A DNA stretch of 64,000 nucleotides from Candidatus Nitricoxidireducens bremensis (GCA_030247725.1 JAOTRT010000002.1:124001-188000); one strand, 5' to 3'; counted from the first letter of the stretch, positions 31,325 to 41,162 are shown. The notes: generated by a model from the letters alone, not told the origin. Program-made: numbers and translations.

Positions 31325-33448
31325 GTGATCCAGATGCTTGTCCGCGCACTGCTGCTGCTCTGTCTGGCCGCGGCGGCCCAGGGCGCCGAACCGCCGCGCG
31401 GCGGCGAACGGCGCGTCGCCCTGGTCATCGGCAACGCCGCCTATCCGGGCGTGGCGGCGCTGAAGAACCCGGCCAACGACGCGGCCGACATGGCGGCCAA
31501 GCTGCGGAAGCTCGACTTCCGCGTCACCCTCAAGACCAACGTGGGGCAGAAGGAAATGCTGCGGGCCCTCACCGAATTCGGCGACCGGCTGCAGCAGGGC
31601 GGCGAGGCCCTGTTCTTCTTTGCCGGCCACGGCATGCAGGTGCGCGGCAAGAACTACCTGATTCCCGTCGATGCCGAGATCCGCACGGAAAGCTCGGTGA
31701 GCAGCGAGGCCGTGGATGTGGACCAGCTGCTCGACAAGCTGGCGCCGGCGCGCCTGTCCATCGTCATCCTCGACGCCTGCCGCAACAATCCCTTCGAGCG
31801 GCGCTTCCGCGGCAACGGCCAGGGCCTGGCCCAGATCAACGCGCCGACGGGCACCCTGATCGCCTACGCCACGGCACCGGGCAAGGTGGCCTCCGACGGC
31901 GAGGGCCGCAACGGCCTGTACACCGCCGAACTGCTGACGGCCCTCGACACCCCCGGCATCCGCATCGAGGACGTGTTCAAGCGCGTGCGCGCCAACGTGG
32001 TGAAGAAGAGCGGCGACGCCCAGACGCCCTGGGAATCCAGTTCCCTGACCGGCGACTTCTTCTTCTCGGCGCCCGGCCCGGCGGCCGCCTCCGCCCTGCC
32101 CGCGGCCGGCCAGCCGGCACCGGCGCCGGCCGATCCGGCCGCCATCGAACTGGCCTACTGGGACGGCGTCAAGGACAGCCGCGACGCCGAGGCCTTCAAG
32201 GTCTATCTCGACCAGTACCCGCAGGGGCGTTTCGCATCCCTTGCCAAGATTCGCCTGCGGGAGCTGAGCCAGGGCCCGGCGGCGACGGCCGGCGGCATGC
32301 CGCAGCGGACCAGCGCCACCGACTTCCTCGAAGGCACCTGGGAGTACCAGATGCCCGACAACCGCGCCCACATCGCCATCCGCTGGAATCCTTCGACCGA
32401 GCAGTACGAGGGCGTGCTGATGCGCCATGGCGAAGTGTCCTACTGGGTCGGCTTCGTCCTCGGCGAAGTGGTCTGGAAGGCCAAGCTGACCAGCGACCCC
32501 AAGCGCCTGCGGGAAAGCCAGCTCATGCGCACGGGCTCCAAGGGCGTTTCCGTCAGCCTGCAGTGGCTGGACGGCGAAATGAACCTGGACCGCTCGACGC
32601 CGGACGAACTCGTGGTGGCGGCCGGCAAGCTGCGCCGCATCGGGCCGAGCGCCGTCCCCCAGGGCGGCGGCGATGCCGGTCGGGCGGCCACCGGCGCGCC
32701 GGCAGGAAACTGGACCGGCATCTGGGTCGGCAAGGACGGCGCCTGGTACCAGCTGACCCGCAACGGCAGCCGCCTGACCCTGAAGACCGACAGCCGGCCG
32801 GTGCCGGAGGACGAGGCCCGCTCCACCTACACCCTGGTCGGCAGCGTGCCCATCACCGATCTGGTCCATGCCGAGTACCAGCTGGACCTGAGCGGCAACC
32901 GCGTCGGCGGCACCTGGAGCCGCGCCGCGGTGCCCGCGGACAAATGCACCATCCCGCCCGACACGGCGCCGGCCGAGGGGGAGTGGCAGGAGAAGGAAAG
33001 CCGGCTGGTGCTGCGCCACGAGCGGACCAGCTACCGGGCGTCCACCCAGATGTCGCTGCTGGGCGACGACCGCTGCGCCGGCGTCGCCGCCCAGGGCCGC
33101 ATGTCCGTCGAGGACGTCATCTACGGCCCCCTCGGGCGGGGCGGCCTCGGCACCGGCATCTACGGCCTCACCTCCTGGTGGGACGGCGGCATGTCCGCCA
33201 TCAAGTTCGGCTGGCAGGGGCGCCTGCGGGTGCGCGTGCAGGACGGCACGCCGGCCCATCTGGCGGGCCTGCGGGACGAGGACGAAATCCTCGCCATCGA
33301 CGGCGTGCCCGTCGCCAGCCTGTCCGCCGGCGCCGCCATGCTGCGGCTCCACGGCGAGCCGGGCAGCAGCGTCGCCCTGGACGTCCGGCGCAAGGGCGGC
33401 GCCGAGACCATCGCCCTGACCGTCCGGCGCATCGAACTGGCCCATTAG
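31325..33448 (+). CDS. Secreted caspase-like peptidase with C-terminal PDZ domain
   Basis: 707 residues: signal peptide (1-20, cleavage near AQG-AEP), caspase p20-type domain with catalytic His102 in FFFAGHG and Cys152 in ILDACRNNPFERRF, closing near PWESSSLTGDFFF, a short helical repeat (AIELAYWDGVKDSRDAEAFK), a beta-rich middle region of about 270 residues with two lipocalin-like halves (WEYQMPDNRAHI and GIWVGKDGAWYQL), and a PDZ domain at the C-terminus (about 635-700, GTPAHLAGLRDEDEILAIDG). The GTG at 31325 has AAGGGG 6 bp upstream; an ATG at 31334 is the alternative. It is a paralogue of the enzyme at 23130-24668, with near-identical catalytic blocks. Confidence 0.85.
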   Translation: MIQMLVRALLLLCLAAAAQGAEPPRGGERRVALVIGNAAYPGVAALKNPANDAADMAAKLRKLDFRVTLKTNVGQKEMLRALTEFGDRLQQGGEALFFFAGHGMQVRGKNYLIPVDAEIRTESSVSSEAVDVDQLLDKLAPARLSIVILDACRNNPFERRFRGNGQGLAQINAPTGTLIAYATAPGKVASDGEGRNGLYTAELLTALDTPGIRIEDVFKRVRANVVKKSGDAQTPWESSSLTGDFFFSAPGPAAASALPAAGQPAPAPADPAAIELAYWDGVKDSRDAEAFKVYLDQYPQGRFASLAKIRLRELSQGPAATAGGMPQRTSATDFLEGTWEYQMPDNRAHIAIRWNPSTEQYEGVLMRHGEVSYWVGFVLGEVVWKAKLTSDPKRLRESQLMRTGSKGVSVSLQWLDGEMNLDRSTPDELVVAAGKLRRIGPSAVPQGGGDAGRAATGAPAGNWTGIWVGKDGAWYQLTRNGSRLTLKTDSRPVPEDEARSTYTLVGSVPITDLVHAEYQLDLSGNRVGGTWSRAAVPADKCTIPPDTAPAEGEWQEKESRLVLRHERTSYRASTQMSLLGDDRCAGVAAQGRMSVEDVIYGPLGRGGLGTGIYGLTSWWDGGMSAIKFGWQGRLRVRVQDGTPAHLAGLRDEDEILAIDGVPVASLSAGAAMLRLHGEPGSSVALDVRRKGGAETIALTVRRIELAH

Positions 33449-34611
33449 GTCCGGGTGCCGGCCGCCATGGCCGCCAGCGCGAGGGGCGACACGACTTCCA
33501 CGTTGTCGGCCAGGGGATAGGGTTCCGCCACCGGCGCCACCACATAGGCCCGTTCCACGCCCAGGTCCTCGCAGGCATGCCAGAAGCCCTTGCCCGGGCG
33601 GGGCGCGTTGGACAGCTTGATCTCGTAGCCGACGCTGCGCCCGCCGACCGTGACCACCAGGTCCATCTCCGCCCCCGCCGCCGTCCGGTAGAAGGAGAAC
33701 TCCGCCAGGGGCGGCGCCGTGCCGATGATCTGCTCGATGACGAAGCCCTCCCAGGACTGGCCGACGACGGGATGGGCCGAGAGGTCGTCGAGGGTGGCGA
33801 TGTTCAGCAGCGCATGCAGGACGCCGCTGTCGCGCACGTACACCTTCGGCGACTTCACCAGCCGCTTGCCGACATTGACGAAATGGGGCTCCAGCCGCCG
33901 CAGCATCAGCGCATCGACGAACAGGTCGAGATAGCGCCCGACGGTGGTGTGGGCGAGCCCGCCGAGGGCCGTGCCGAGTTGGGAAGCGTTGAACAGCTGG
34001 CCGTGCAGGTGGGCGCACATGCGCCAGAAGCGGCGTAGCGTCTCGGCCGGGATGGTGACGCCGAACTGCGGCAGTTCGCGGGCGAGGAAGGTCTGGATGA
34101 AGTCGCCACGCCAGGAAAAGGACGCCGCGTCGTCCGCCGCCGTGAAGCTGGGCGGAAAGCCGCCGCGCAGCCACAGGCGCGAAGCCTCCGCCGCTGCGGC
34201 GCCGACCTCGTCGATCAGCAGCGGCGCCAGCTCCAGGTAGGCGACGCGCCCGGCAAGGGACTCCGAACTCTGCCGCAGCAGGCGCCCCGAGGCCGAACCG
34301 AGCAGCAGGAAGCGCCCCGGCCGCCGGTCGGCGTCGATCTCCGGCCGCAATGCCGCGAACAGTTCCGGCATCGCCTGCACCTCGTCGAGCACCACCAGCC
34401 GCTCCCGGTGGCGACCGAAGAAGGCCTCGGGGTTCGCCAGCCGCGCCCGGTCGGATTCCCGCTCCAGGTCGAGCACCACCGCGTCCGGGTATTCCGCCGC
34501 GAGCGCCCGCGCCAGGGTCGTCTTGCCGACCTGGCGCGGCCCCAGCAGCACGGCCGCCGGCTGTTGGGCGAGGCGGCGGCGAAGGGCGGGAAGGAGATGA
34601 CGGATCAGCAT
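33445..34611 (-). CDS. AAA-type ATPase with DUF4143 C-terminal domain
   Basis: About 388 residues: Walker A GPRQVGKTT near residue 24, Walker B LVVLDEVQ near 75, sensor GSASGRLLRQSSESLAGR, then the DUF4143 domain with SWEGFVIEQII and the restriction-endonuclease-like EMDLVVTVGG...YEIK pattern at the C-terminus. Such proteins are common, often laterally transferred, and of unknown role; nuclease or toxin/antitoxin-like roles have been proposed. An in-frame GTG at 34635 would add eight residues; neither start has a clear ribosome-binding site. The stop overlaps the PDZ-caspase stop by 4 bp (convergent). Confidence 0.8.
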   Translation of the reverse strand: MLIRHLLPALRRRLAQQPAAVLLGPRQVGKTTLARALAAEYPDAVVLDLERESDRARLANPEAFFGRHRERLVVLDEVQAMPELFAALRPEIDADRRPGRFLLLGSASGRLLRQSSESLAGRVAYLELAPLLIDEVGAAAAEASRLWLRGGFPPSFTAADDAASFSWRGDFIQTFLARELPQFGVTIPAETLRRFWRMCAHLHGQLFNASQLGTALGGLAHTTVGRYLDLFVDALMLRRLEPHFVNVGKRLVKSPKVYVRDSGVLHALLNIATLDDLSAHPVVGQSWEGFVIEQIIGTAPPLAEFSFYRTAAGAEMDLVVTVGGRSVGYEIKLSNAPRPGKGFWHACEDLGVERAYVVAPVAEPYPLADNVEVVSPLALAAMAAGTRT

Positions 34612-34714
34612 CCTTGCATTTTGATCGACAATCACACAAAAAACAACAATTAATGGCCGACCTTCCTCATCTCCGTTGCCACCGCTTCTTCCCGGCTGAT
34701 GCCCCTCCCCTAGG

Positions 34715-35028
34715 ATGAAACACTTCCTCGCATCAGCTGTGGTGCGCGCTCGGGCCGGCGGGGTGCCCTGCCCCGCTCCATGTCACCCGTCGCCGGCCTG
34801 CGGCCGGCTCCTCCTTCTTTACTTGCGCGGAGCAGGGCACCCCACCGGCCCGATCCGATGCCGCCGTGGGTGTTTGGCCGGCCCCAACCACCGCCGTATC
34901 CAGCCAAGGACGGCGGGTGTCCGATTTCCGCAAGTAAAGGAGGAGAGCCGGTGCCTTTTCGGCCCGGAGGACATGGAGGAAATCGGACACCCGCCGTCCT
35001 TGGCAGGCACCGAAACACCCCGTTTCAT
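34715..35028 (+). repeat. 314-bp double-hairpin element, copy A
   Basis: Bounded by ATGAAAC (34715-34721) and GTTTCAT (35022-35028). It contains two long stems: hairpin 1 with 21-bp arms (34751-34771 and 34832-34852, 20 of 21 paired) and hairpin 2 with perfect 26-bp arms (34904-34929 and 34978-35003). The two loops are themselves related in inverse: one contains CTCCTTCTTTACTTGCG, the other CGCAAGTAAAGGAGGAG. Copy B at 45544-45856 is in the opposite orientation. Short open frames inside it read through both strands of the hairpins and are not credible genes. It has no transposase and no known-family name that I recognise. Confidence 0.85.
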
Positions 35029-35301
35029 GCAGCGCGAAAGACGCACAGCATCATGGAGCAACTGACATGGCAGCCGGCAAACGGACGCGATGCGCCCGGC
35101 CGATTTTCGCTCGCACAATGCTCCGGCCGGTCGCGCCGCCATCGTCTGCGGACGTCCCATTGGGACAGTGCCGGCACAGGCGGTGCCAGGCACACTGGAA
35201 CAACGCCCGTGAACTTTTAGCCCCCCCCCCGAAGTAGAGGAGCCTGCCAAGCAGCTTCTTACAATCATCGCTCTGCAGCTATTGCGTCAGGCTGCAGAAT
35301 A
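35029..35301. other. Gene-free spacer with a 10-C homopolymer
   Basis: No gene is seen. It contains short inverted repeats (CCGGCCGATTTTCG...CTCCGGCCGG near 35098-35130) and a run of ten cytosines at 35221-35230. The run may be a slippage-prone site or an assembly-sensitive spot. Together with copy A and the terminator this makes a 740-bp gene-free stretch. Confidence 0.5.
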
Positions 35302-35330
35302 GAAAAAGGGCGCAGACCGCGCCCCTTTTC
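35302..35330 (-). terminator. Rho-independent terminator of icmF
   Basis: The stem GGGCGC-AGACC-GCGCCC (35308-35313 with 35319-35324) is flanked by A5 on one side and CTTTT on the other. On the minus strand the hairpin is followed by T5, 21 bp after the icmF stop codon. It could act in both directions. Confidence 0.85.
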
Positions 35331-35350
35331 TCGCCTACGTACCCCAGGCC

Positions 35351-38300
35351 TCACATGCTGCGCCGATACTGCCCCCCCACCTCGTAAAGGGCGCCGCTGA
35401 TCTGCCCCAATGAGCAGTAGCGCACGGCGTCCACCATCACGGCGAAGACGTTGCCGTTCTCGATGACGGCCTGCTTGAGCTTGCCGAGCCAGACCGGCGC
35501 CTGGTCCTGGTTGCGGGCTTGGAAGTCGCGCAGGCGCTTCAACTGGGACTGCTTCTCCTCCTCGGTGGAGCGGGCCAGTTCGATCTCGCCGGCGACGCCG
35601 GAACCGTGGGGATTGAGGAAGGTGTTCACGCCGATCAGCGGGTAGGAGCCGTCGTGCTTCTTCTGCTCGTAGTAGAGGGACTCCTCCTGGATCTTGCCGC
35701 GCTGGTAGCCGGTCTCCATGGCGCCCAGCACGCCGCCGCGGGAGGCGATGGCCTCGAACTCCTTGAGCACGGCCTCCTCGACCAGGTCGGTCAGCTCGTC
35801 GATGACGAAGGCGCCCTGGTTGGGGTTCTCGTTCTTCGCCACGCCCCACTCGCGGTTGATGATGAGCTGGATCGCCATGGCGCGGCGCACGCTCTCCTCG
35901 GTGGGCGTGGTGATGGCCTCGTCGTAGGCGTTGGTGTGCAGGCTGTTGCAGTTGTCGTAGATGGCGATCAGGGCCTGCAACGTGGTGCGGATGTCGTTGA
36001 AGTCCATCTCCTGAGCGTGCAGCGAGCGGCCCGAGGTCTGGATGTGGTACTTGAGCTTCTGGCTGCGTTCGTTGGCGCCGTACTTGTTCTTCATGGCCAC
36101 CGCCCAGATGCGGCGCGCCACGCGGCCGATCACCGAGTACTCCGGGTCCATGCCGTTGCTGAAGAAGAAGCTGAGGTTGGGCGCGAAGTCGTCGATGTGC
36201 ATGCCGCGCGCCAGGTAGGACTCCACGTAGGTGAAGCCGTTGGCCAGCGTGAAGGCCAACTGGGAGATGGGGTTCGCGCCGGCCTCGGCGATGTGGTAGC
36301 CGGAGATGGACACGGAATAGAAGTTGCGCACCTGGTTGTGCACGAAGTACTCCTGGATGTCGCCCATCATCTTGAGGGCGAACTCGGTGCTGAAGATGCA
36401 GGTGTTCTGGCCCTGGTCCTCCTTGAGGATGTCGGCCTGCACGGTGCCGCGCACGTTGGCGAGCACCCATTCCTTGATCTTCTGCCATTCGTCGTCCGTC
36501 GGGTCGCGGCCGTTGTCGGCCTTGAACTTGTCCACCTGCTGGTCGATGGCGACGTTGAAGAAGTTGGCCAGCATGATGGGCGCCGGGCCGTTGATGGTCA
36601 TGGACACCGAGGTGGTCGGATGGCAGAGGTCGAAGCCGTCGTAGAGCACCTTGAGGTCGTCCAGGGTGGCGATGGAGACGCCCGAGTTGCCGATCTTGCC
36701 GTAGATGTCGGGGCGCTCGTCCGGGTCGCAGCCGTAGAGGGTCACCGAGTCGAAGGCCGTGGACAGGCGCTTGGCCGGCATACCCTCGGAGACCTTCTTG
36801 AAGCGGCGGTTGGTGCGGAAGGCGTCGCCCTCGCCGGCGAACATGCGGGTCGGGTCCTCGTTCTCGCGCTTGAAGGCGAACACGCCGGCGGTGTAGGGAA
36901 AGGAGCCCGGCACGTTCTCGCGCATGAGGAACTTGAGGATTTCGCCCTCGTCATCGAAGTGGGGCAGCACCACCTTGCGGATCTTGGTGCCGGAAAGGGA
37001 CTCGGAGACGAGCTTGGTGCGGATCTCCTTGTCGCGGATCTTCACCACGTATTCGTCGCCGCCGTAGGCCTTCTTCATGTCCGGCCACTGAGCCAGCAGC
37101 TTCTTGGCGGCGGGCTGGAGCTGGCCGTCCTTCCAGGCGATGAGCTCGTCGAAATCCGCCGGCGCGGCCTTGCCGCAGCCTTCGAAGATGGCCTTGGATG
37201 TCTTCAGTGACTGGCGCTCGCGGGCGAGGACGGACTGCTCGCCGATCAGCTTGTGGTAGCCGCGCACCGTGTCGGCGATCTCGGCCAGGTAGCGCGTGCG
37301 CTCGGCCGGCACCACGGCGCGGCCGGGGGACGAATGGGTCACGGCCACCTGCGGCAGCTTGCCCGGCTTGAGCTTGAGGCCGCGCTCCACCAGGGCCGGC
37401 GTCAGGGCCTGGTAGAGGGCGGTGACGCCGTCGTCGTTGAAACGGGCGGCCATGGTGCCGAACACGGGCATGTCTTCGGGCTTTTCGTTGAAGCGCTCCC
37501 GGTTGCGCTGGTACTGCTTGCGCACGTCGCGCAGGGCGTCGCTGGCGCCGCGACGGTCGAACTTGTTGATGGCGACGAAGTCGGCGAAGTCGAGCATGTC
37601 GATCTTCTCCAGCTGGGAGGCGGCACCGAACTCGGGCGTCATCACGTACATGGAGACATCCACATGGGGCACGATGGCGGCGTCGCCCTGGCCGATGCCC
37701 GAGGTCTCGACCACCACGAGATCGAAGCCCGCCAGCTTGCAGGCCGCCACCACTTCCGGCAGGGCGGCGGAAATCTCGCTGCCCGTGTCCCGCGTCGCCA
37801 GGGAGCGCATGAAGATGTTCGGATGCTCGATGGCGTTCATGCGGATGCGGTCGCCCAGCAGGGCGCCGCCGGTGCGCTTGCGCGACGGGTCGATGGAAAT
37901 GATGGCGACGTTGAGGCTGTCGTCCTGGTCCAGGCGGAAGCGGCGGATCAGCTCGTCGGTGAGCGAGGACTTGCCGGCGCCGCCGGTGCCCGTGATGCCC
38001 AGGGTCGGCACGGCCAACTTGGCGGCCTTCTCCACCAGCGCCTTCCTGGCCTTCTCGGGCCAGGCGCCGTTCTCCAGGGCGGTGACGACGCGGGCCAGCG
38101 CCCGGCGGTCGCCCTTCTCCAGGGCCTTGCTGTCCTGGGGCGCCAGGGGCGTCAGGTCCACGTCGGCCCGCGCCACCATGTCGTTGATCATGCCCTGCAG
38201 GCCCATCTTCTGGCCGTCCTCCACCGAATAGATGTGGGCGACGCCGTAGTCGTGGAGTTCCTTGATCTCGGCCGGCACGATGACGCCGCCGCCGCCGCCG

Positions 38301-38611
38301 AAGACCATGATGTTCTCGCCGCCGCGGGACTTGAGCAGGTCCACCATGTACTTGAAATACTCCACGTGGCCGCCCTGGTAGGACGACACGGCGATGCCCT
38401 GCACGTCCTCCTGCAGGGCCGCGTTCACGATCTCCTCCACCGAGCGGTTGTGGCCCAGGTGGATCACCTCGGCGCCGGTGCCCTGGAGGATGCGGCGCAT
38501 GATGTTGATGGAGGCGTCGTGGCCGTCGAACAGGGATGCGGCGGTGACGAAGCGGACCTTGTGCTTGGGCTTGTAGGGGCCAAGCTTGGCGGCGACGGCG
38601 AGATCGGTCAT
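35351..38611 (-). CDS. icmF: Fused isobutyryl-CoA mutase (IcmF)
   Basis: 1,086 residues. The cobalamin-binding domain comes first ([12 protein letters not shown], His31 as the likely lower cobalt ligand), then a MeaB-type G-protein chaperone domain (Walker [10 protein letters not shown] near 210, NKFD near 350), then the (beta/alpha)8 acyl-CoA mutase domain (from about 560). This order is diagnostic of IcmF, which interconverts isobutyryl-CoA and n-butyryl-CoA with adenosylcobalamin and self-repairs through its GTPase. The substrate-pocket segment [13 protein letters not shown] near residue 600 looks like IcmF rather than methylmalonyl-CoA mutase. It is divergent from an AraC-family regulator, 108 bp away, and ends at a clear terminator. 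Confidence 0.93.
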   Translation of the reverse strand: MTDLAVAAKLGPYKPKHKVRFVTAASLFDGHDASINIMRRILQGTGAEVIHLGHNRSVEEIVNAALQEDVQGIAVSSYQGGHVEYFKYMVDLLKSRGGENIMVFGGGGGVIVPAEIKELHDYGVAHIYSVEDGQKMGLQGMINDMVARADVDLTPLAPQDSKALEKGDRRALARVVTALENGAWPEKARKALVEKAAKLAVPTLGITGTGGAGKSSLTDELIRRFRLDQDDSLNVAIISIDPSRKRTGGALLGDRIRMNAIEHPNIFMRSLATRDTGSEISAALPEVVAACKLAGFDLVVVETSGIGQGDAAIVPHVDVSMYVMTPEFGAASQLEKIDMLDFADFVAINKFDRRGASDALRDVRKQYQRNRERFNEKPEDMPVFGTMAARFNDDGVTALYQALTPALVERGLKLKPGKLPQVAVTHSSPGRAVVPAERTRYLAEIADTVRGYHKLIGEQSVLARERQSLKTSKAIFEGCGKAAPADFDELIAWKDGQLQPAAKKLLAQWPDMKKAYGGDEYVVKIRDKEIRTKLVSESLSGTKIRKVVLPHFDDEGEILKFLMRENVPGSFPYTAGVFAFKRENEDPTRMFAGEGDAFRTNRRFKKVSEGMPAKRLSTAFDSVTLYGCDPDERPDIYGKIGNSGVSIATLDDLKVLYDGFDLCHPTTSVSMTINGPAPIMLANFFNVAIDQQVDKFKADNGRDPTDDEWQKIKEWVLANVRGTVQADILKEDQGQNTCIFSTEFALKMMGDIQEYFVHNQVRNFYSVSISGYHIAEAGANPISQLAFTLANGFTYVESYLARGMHIDDFAPNLSFFFSNGMDPEYSVIGRVARRIWAVAMKNKYGANERSQKLKYHIQTSGRSLHAQEMDFNDIRTTLQALIAIYDNCNSLHTNAYDEAITTPTEESVRRAMAIQLIINREWGVAKNENPNQGAFVIDELTDLVEEAVLKEFEAIASRGGVLGAMETGYQRGKIQEESLYYEQKKHDGSYPLIGVNTFLNPHGSGVAGEIELARSTEEEKQSQLKRLRDFQARNQDQAPVWLGKLKQAVIENGNVFAVMVDAVRYCSLGQISGALYEVGGQYRRSM

Positions 38612-38719
38612 GGCAACTGCTCCGGGAGATCGTGACAGGCTTCCATCTTAGGAAGCGCCGCCCTCGGCCGCCATAACAGAAGATGACGCAAACTTTGCAT
38701 CTTTTGCCATAATTTGGCG

Positions 38720-39760
38720 ATGACCGGCCCTATCGCCCATCGCCCTGCCGCGCCCGCCACCGTCGCCATCGGCTTCGTCAACGGCATCGTTTCCGGGGTT
38801 TCCCGCTCCGGAGCAAATCCCCAGGCGATGCTCGAACATGCAGGAATTGCCACCGCCCGCCTGGGCGATCCGGACACCCGGATACCCGTCGCCCGCTATG
38901 CCGCCCTCTACCGCCTCATCAACGAACGCCTCGACGACGAAGGCTTCGGCCTCTTCTCCCGGCCCCTGCGCCGGGGCACCTTTGAATTCCTCTGCCGCGG
39001 CGCCCTCTCGGCAGCCCATCTGGAGGAAGCCCTCGACCGCATCGCCCGCTACCTGCGGGTGGTGCTCGACGACCTGGAGGTGGAAGTCCGGCGTACGGGC
39101 GACACGGCCCTGCTGGTCATCAGCCAGGAGCAGGACCTGCCCGTGGGAGAACCGGGCCGGGTGTTCGCCTTCGAGTGGCTGCTGCGCATGATCCACGGCC
39201 TCGCCGCCTGGCTGGTGGCCCGCCCCCTGGCCCTCGACGAGGTGGCCTTCCCCTATCCGCCGCCGCCCCATGCCGCCGAATACGAACTGGTGTTCGCGCC
39301 CCGCTGCAGCTTCGACGCCCAGCAACTCGTGGCCCGCTTCCCGGCCGCCAGCCTGGCCCTGCCGGTGCGGCGCGACGAGGCGGCTCTGCGCACCTTTCTC
39401 GCCGACGCGCCCGCCAGCATCACCACGCTCTACCGTCGCGACCGGGCCCTCGCCCAGCGCGTGCGCGACCTGCTGCGGGCCGCCCTGCCGGCCCAGCGCT
39501 CCCTCGGCGAAATCGCGGACCAGCTGTTCCTTTCCCCCCGCACCCTGCACCGGCGCCTGGAGGACGAGGGCAGCAGCCTGCGCGCCATCCGCGAGGGCCT
39601 GCGCCGCGACCTGGCAGTGGAGTGGCTGACCAAGACCGGCCGCCCCCTCGGCGCCATCGCCGCCGACCTGGGTTTCGCCGACGCATCGGCCTTCTATCGC
39701 GCCTTCCGCGCCTGGACCGGCGAAGGCCCGCGGCGCTACCGGTCGCGTTTCCGCGTCTAG
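38720..39760 (+). CDS. AraC-family transcription regulator
   Basis: 346 residues: an N-terminal ligand domain of the type found in OruR/ArgR-like and quinolone-related AraC regulators (about 20-210, with GTFEFLCRGALSAAHLEEAL), and a C-terminal double helix-turn-helix (about 245-340: SLGEIADQLFLSPRTLHRRL and GFADASAFYRAFRAWTGEGP). ATG 38720 is preferred to a TTG two codons earlier. It is divergent from icmF and probably controls it. The gap contains near-direct repeats TTTGCATC and TTTGCCAT (about 38694-38710), a plausible operator. Confidence 0.85.
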   Translation: MTGPIAHRPAAPATVAIGFVNGIVSGVSRSGANPQAMLEHAGIATARLGDPDTRIPVARYAALYRLINERLDDEGFGLFSRPLRRGTFEFLCRGALSAAHLEEALDRIARYLRVVLDDLEVEVRRTGDTALLVISQEQDLPVGEPGRVFAFEWLLRMIHGLAAWLVARPLALDEVAFPYPPPPHAAEYELVFAPRCSFDAQQLVARFPAASLALPVRRDEAALRTFLADAPASITTLYRRDRALAQRVRDLLRAALPAQRSLGEIADQLFLSPRTLHRRLEDEGSSLRAIREGLRRDLAVEWLTKTGRPLGAIAADLGFADASAFYRAFRAWTGEGPRRYRSRFRV

Positions 39761-39863
39761 CACCCGGCCCGGCCCCATGACGAATGATTGACCTGCGCAG
39801 AACTCCTGGGCTACGCTGCCGGGCCGCCTTCCCTGGCGGACGGTCTCTTTTCCGGAGCGCGCG

Positions 39864-40307
39864 ATGGCCGACCATGCCCCCCAGGAGAACCCCCTCGCCG
39901 ATGCGGCCGATGCCGATCTGGCCCGCCTGATCGAGGACGCCGCGCAGATCTGCGCCGATGCCGCGGCGGAGCGCTGCGGCGCCTGTCCCGCCCACCGGCT
40001 CGCCGCCTGCCGGGAGCAGCTCTGGGCATGCGGACACCGGTTCCGGGAATTGCTGCTGCGCCACGTGATGCGGGAGCAGGCCTTGCTGGCCGGGCTGCCC
40101 TGCACCGAGGCGGCCTGGAAGCACCGGATACGCCACCGCGACCATCACCAGGAATTCGTCTGCGGCTACAACCGGCTCGTCATGGACCTGGGGCGCGGCC
40201 ATCCCGGCGGCCACCTGCAAGGACTGGAATCCCTGGTGGCCGCCTGGACCCGCGAGCACGTGCTGGTCTTCGACGCCGAACTAGCGGCGCTGCTGGCCGG
40301 GAAGTGA
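39864..40307 (+). CDS. Hemerythrin-like metal-binding protein
   Basis: 147 residues, four-helix-bundle type. The candidate diiron ligands are His and Glu in RHVMREQ (helix 2), two His in HRIRHRDHHQEF (helix 3), and His plus Asp in REHVLVFD (helix 4). The first histidine may lie in ACGHRF. An unusual Cys-rich stretch (CGACPAHRLAACREQLWACGH) occurs in the first third. It may bind oxygen or nitric oxide, or sense them. It stands alone between the AraC gene and a convergent hydrolase. Confidence 0.7.
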   Translation: MADHAPQENPLADAADADLARLIEDAAQICADAAAERCGACPAHRLAACREQLWACGHRFRELLLRHVMREQALLAGLPCTEAAWKHRIRHRDHHQEFVCGYNRLVMDLGRGHPGGHLQGLESLVAAWTREHVLVFDAELAALLAGK

Positions 40308-40311
40308 AAAC

Positions 40312-41151
40312 TCAGGGCGCCGCGAAGCCCGCCAATTCCTCCATGAAGCGCGGACGGTCGCACAAGTGGGGCGAATGGTTGGCCCCCGGGTAGATCGACA
40401 GCCGCGCCCCGGGGATGTGTTGCGCCAGCCAGGCGCCCGTCCCCGGGGGATAGAAATTGCTGCGCTCGCCGTAGACCAGCAGGCAGGGCCGGTCGATGGC
40501 CGGCACCACATCCCGGTAGTCGGCGGCCACCAGGCTTTGCCAACAGGCGATCAGGGGCCCGGCCTCCAGGGCGGCGAGGGCCCCGCGGGCACGCTGCCAG
40601 CCGGGGCTGTCCGCCAGATAGCCGGCCCGGGCCTCGGCGTTGAGCCCGTAGGCCGTAAGCCGCAGCACCGCTTCGGCGAAACCGGCCCGCAGCTCGCCGA
40701 TGAAGGCCTCTGATCGGGCCCCGTCGAAATCCCCGTAGATGCCGAAGGGCCAGCCGGCGTCCGTGACCAGCTTCGGCGACTGGTCCACGAAACACAGGCG
40801 GCCGATTTTCGCGCTGCCGAAATCCCGCAGGTATTGCCACAGGGTCAGGGCGCCCATGGAATGGCCGACGCAGCAGGCGCCGGCCAGGCCGAGGGCGTCG
40901 ATCACCGCGTCCAGGTCGCGGGCCATGCGCGCCGCCGTCGGCGCATTGCCGCTGCGCAGCCCATGGCCGCCGTGGCCGCGGGCGTCCCAGCAGGCGACGC
41001 GGCAACGCTGCGCCAGGGGACGCAGGAAGGGAGACCACTCCAGATGACTGGCGGTCCAGCCGTGCAGGAGCAGCAGCGGCGGCCCGGTGTCGCCGAGGAG
41101 GCGCACATGGATCGGCTCGCCGTCGTCCATGGTGACGACCGTTTCCCGCAT
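40312..41151 (-). CDS. Alpha/beta-hydrolase
   Basis: 279 residues with the oxyanion segment LLLLHGW (25-32), nucleophile Ser98 in VGHSMG and a C-terminal His in ANHSPHL near 262. An acidic residue lies in CLLVYGERSNF. It could be an esterase, lactonase or C-C hydrolase; substrate unknown. The ATG at 41151 is 11 bp after the stop codon of the 47-aa gene, so it probably sits in the same transcript as the HDOD gene. Confidence 0.8.
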   Translation of the reverse strand: MRETVVTMDDGEPIHVRLLGDTGPPLLLLHGWTASHLEWSPFLRPLAQRCRVACWDARGHGGHGLRSGNAPTAARMARDLDAVIDALGLAGACCVGHSMGALTLWQYLRDFGSAKIGRLCFVDQSPKLVTDAGWPFGIYGDFDGARSEAFIGELRAGFAEAVLRLTAYGLNAEARAGYLADSPGWQRARGALAALEAGPLIACWQSLVAADYRDVVPAIDRPCLLVYGERSNFYPPGTGAWLAQHIPGARLSIYPGANHSPHLCDRPRFMEELAGFAAP

Positions 41152-41162
41152 CGCCGTTCCCT

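Noticed and set aside
34710..35220. Several short open frames within and after element copy A, and matching ones in copy B (45477-45880)
   Set aside because: They read through hairpin stems on both strands with similar low-complexity translations and follow the repeat boundaries, not gene boundaries. They are translations of the repeat.
38612..38719. A defined AraC operator in the icmF divergent gap
   Set aside because: Only one weak pair of TTTGC-type direct repeats is visible. It is noted in the regulator entry but is not strong enough to list as a site.
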